Of a stretch of DNA of 5,810 nt, positions 5,359-5,810 are shown piece by piece (positions within the stretch are counted from its first letter, which is position 1; each line of letters starts with the position of its first letter). The DNA comes from SLJK01 sp964567295. GTDB lineage: Bacteria; Bacillota; Dethiobacteria; DTU022; UBA8154. Location of the stretch: NCBI GenBank assembly GCA_964567295.1, contig CAZMLU010000083.1, positions 1 to 5,810 of the forward strand, given 5' to 3'. The translations under genes were made by a program, and so were the position numbers. The notes below the pieces were generated by a model. The model was not told the DNA's origin and did no database searches. It was given only the letters and a program-made list of their open reading frames with translations.

Positions 5359-5810
5359 TTGGTCGAACGGGAAAGATTTCAAAAGGCAATGGATATGATC
5401 CAGAATGACATTATTAAAATGGGAGGGCTGGTGGAAGAAAGCATAGGCAAAGCCCTGGAATCTTTAAGAAACCAGGATTTTGAGATGGCAGAAGATGTCT
5501 TTAAGATAGATGATCTTATAGATGAGCTGGAACTGAAAATTGAAGATGCCTGTATTAAGCTAATCGCTACCCAGCAGCCTACCGCCAGGGACCTGCGAAA
5601 GGTGAGTTCGGCTTTTAAAATAACTACCAACCTTGAACGTATGGGGGACTATGCGGGAGGAATTGCCAAAGCCACTTTGACGATTGGGCGCGAGCCTCTT
5701 ATTAAGCCGCTCATCGATATTCCCCGCATGGCTTTCCTGGCGCAAAAAATGGTTAAGGATGTCCTCGATGCCTATGTTAGAGAGGATGAAGGGCTGGCAA
5801 AAGATATAGG
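5359..5810 (+). CDS. phoU: Phosphate signalling regulator PhoU (3' end cut by window)
   Basis: PhoU is a cytoplasmic all-helical protein that connects the Pst transporter to the PhoR sensor kinase and restrains phosphate uptake and Pho signalling when phosphate is plentiful. About 150 of a usual 215-230 residues are present. Features include MGGLVEESIGKAL (21-33), the DDLIDELE helix (51-58), ATQQPTARDLRKVSSAFKIT (70-89) and the metal-binding ExxxD motif NLERMGDYA (91-99, Glu93 and Asp97). The second repeat and its ExxxD motif lie beyond the edge. I chose TTG at 5359 because AAGGGGA lies 8 nt upstream and the resulting MVERERF start matches the usual family N-terminus. In-frame ATG at 5350 would touch its own ribosome binding site. 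The gene follows pstB by 46 bp with no terminator, so it is likely in the same operon. Confidence 0.93.
   Translation, partial: MVERERFQKAMDMIQNDIIKMGGLVEESIGKALESLRNQDFEMAEDVFKIDDLIDELELKIEDACIKLIATQQPTARDLRKVSSAFKITTNLERMGDYAGGIAKATLTIGREPLIKPLIDIPRMAFLAQKMVKDVLDAYVREDEGLAKDI

Noticed and set aside
1..5810. Search for a novel defence, mobile or RNA system
   Set aside because: No spaced repeats of CRISPR type, no tRNA or rRNA sequence, no transposase or integrase motifs and no terminal inverted repeats were seen. The coding content is fully accounted for by the LCP gene and pst-phoU.

Overview
The window looks like chromosomal DNA of a Bacillota (Firmicutes) bacterium, probably Clostridia-like. 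The reasons are near-perfect AGGAGG ribosome binding sites ahead of most genes, intermediate base composition, a Gram-positive lipoprotein PstS, a LytR-CpsA-Psr (LCP) cell-wall enzyme, and a Pho box of the Bacillus PhoP type. I cannot name a species from the sequence alone.

Layout. Positions 1-1313 (minus strand) hold a gene whose 3' end lies beyond the left edge. It encodes a signal peptide, a MucBP-like domain, an acidic/proline linker, a bacterial Ig-like domain, two membrane segments joined by a lysine-rich loop, and the start of an LCP catalytic domain. Positions 1317-1588 are a divergent control region. Its main feature is a set of TTTAAC hexamers repeated in exact 11-bp phase (1467-1527), followed by a -10-like element. 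Positions 1589-5312 are the complete high-affinity phosphate transporter pstS-pstC-pstA-pstB. A phoU gene then starts near 5359 and runs off the right edge.

How the genes work together. PstS is a membrane-anchored lipoprotein that captures orthophosphate outside the cell. PstC and PstA form the membrane channel, PstB supplies ATP hydrolysis, and PhoU is the cytoplasmic partner that links transporter state to the Pho two-component system and limits uptake. The 11-bp repeats fit binding by phosphorylated PhoP under phosphate limitation. The divergent LCP protein probably transfers phosphate-containing or other glycopolymers to peptidoglycan. The shared intergenic region therefore places phosphate uptake next to an envelope-polymer gene, although co-regulation is only an inference.

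The pst-phoU part is ordinary. The two observations most worth checking are the unusual domain architecture of the LCP protein and the very regular Pho box array with a hairpin inside it. I found no RNA genes, mobile elements, CRISPR arrays or pseudogenes.
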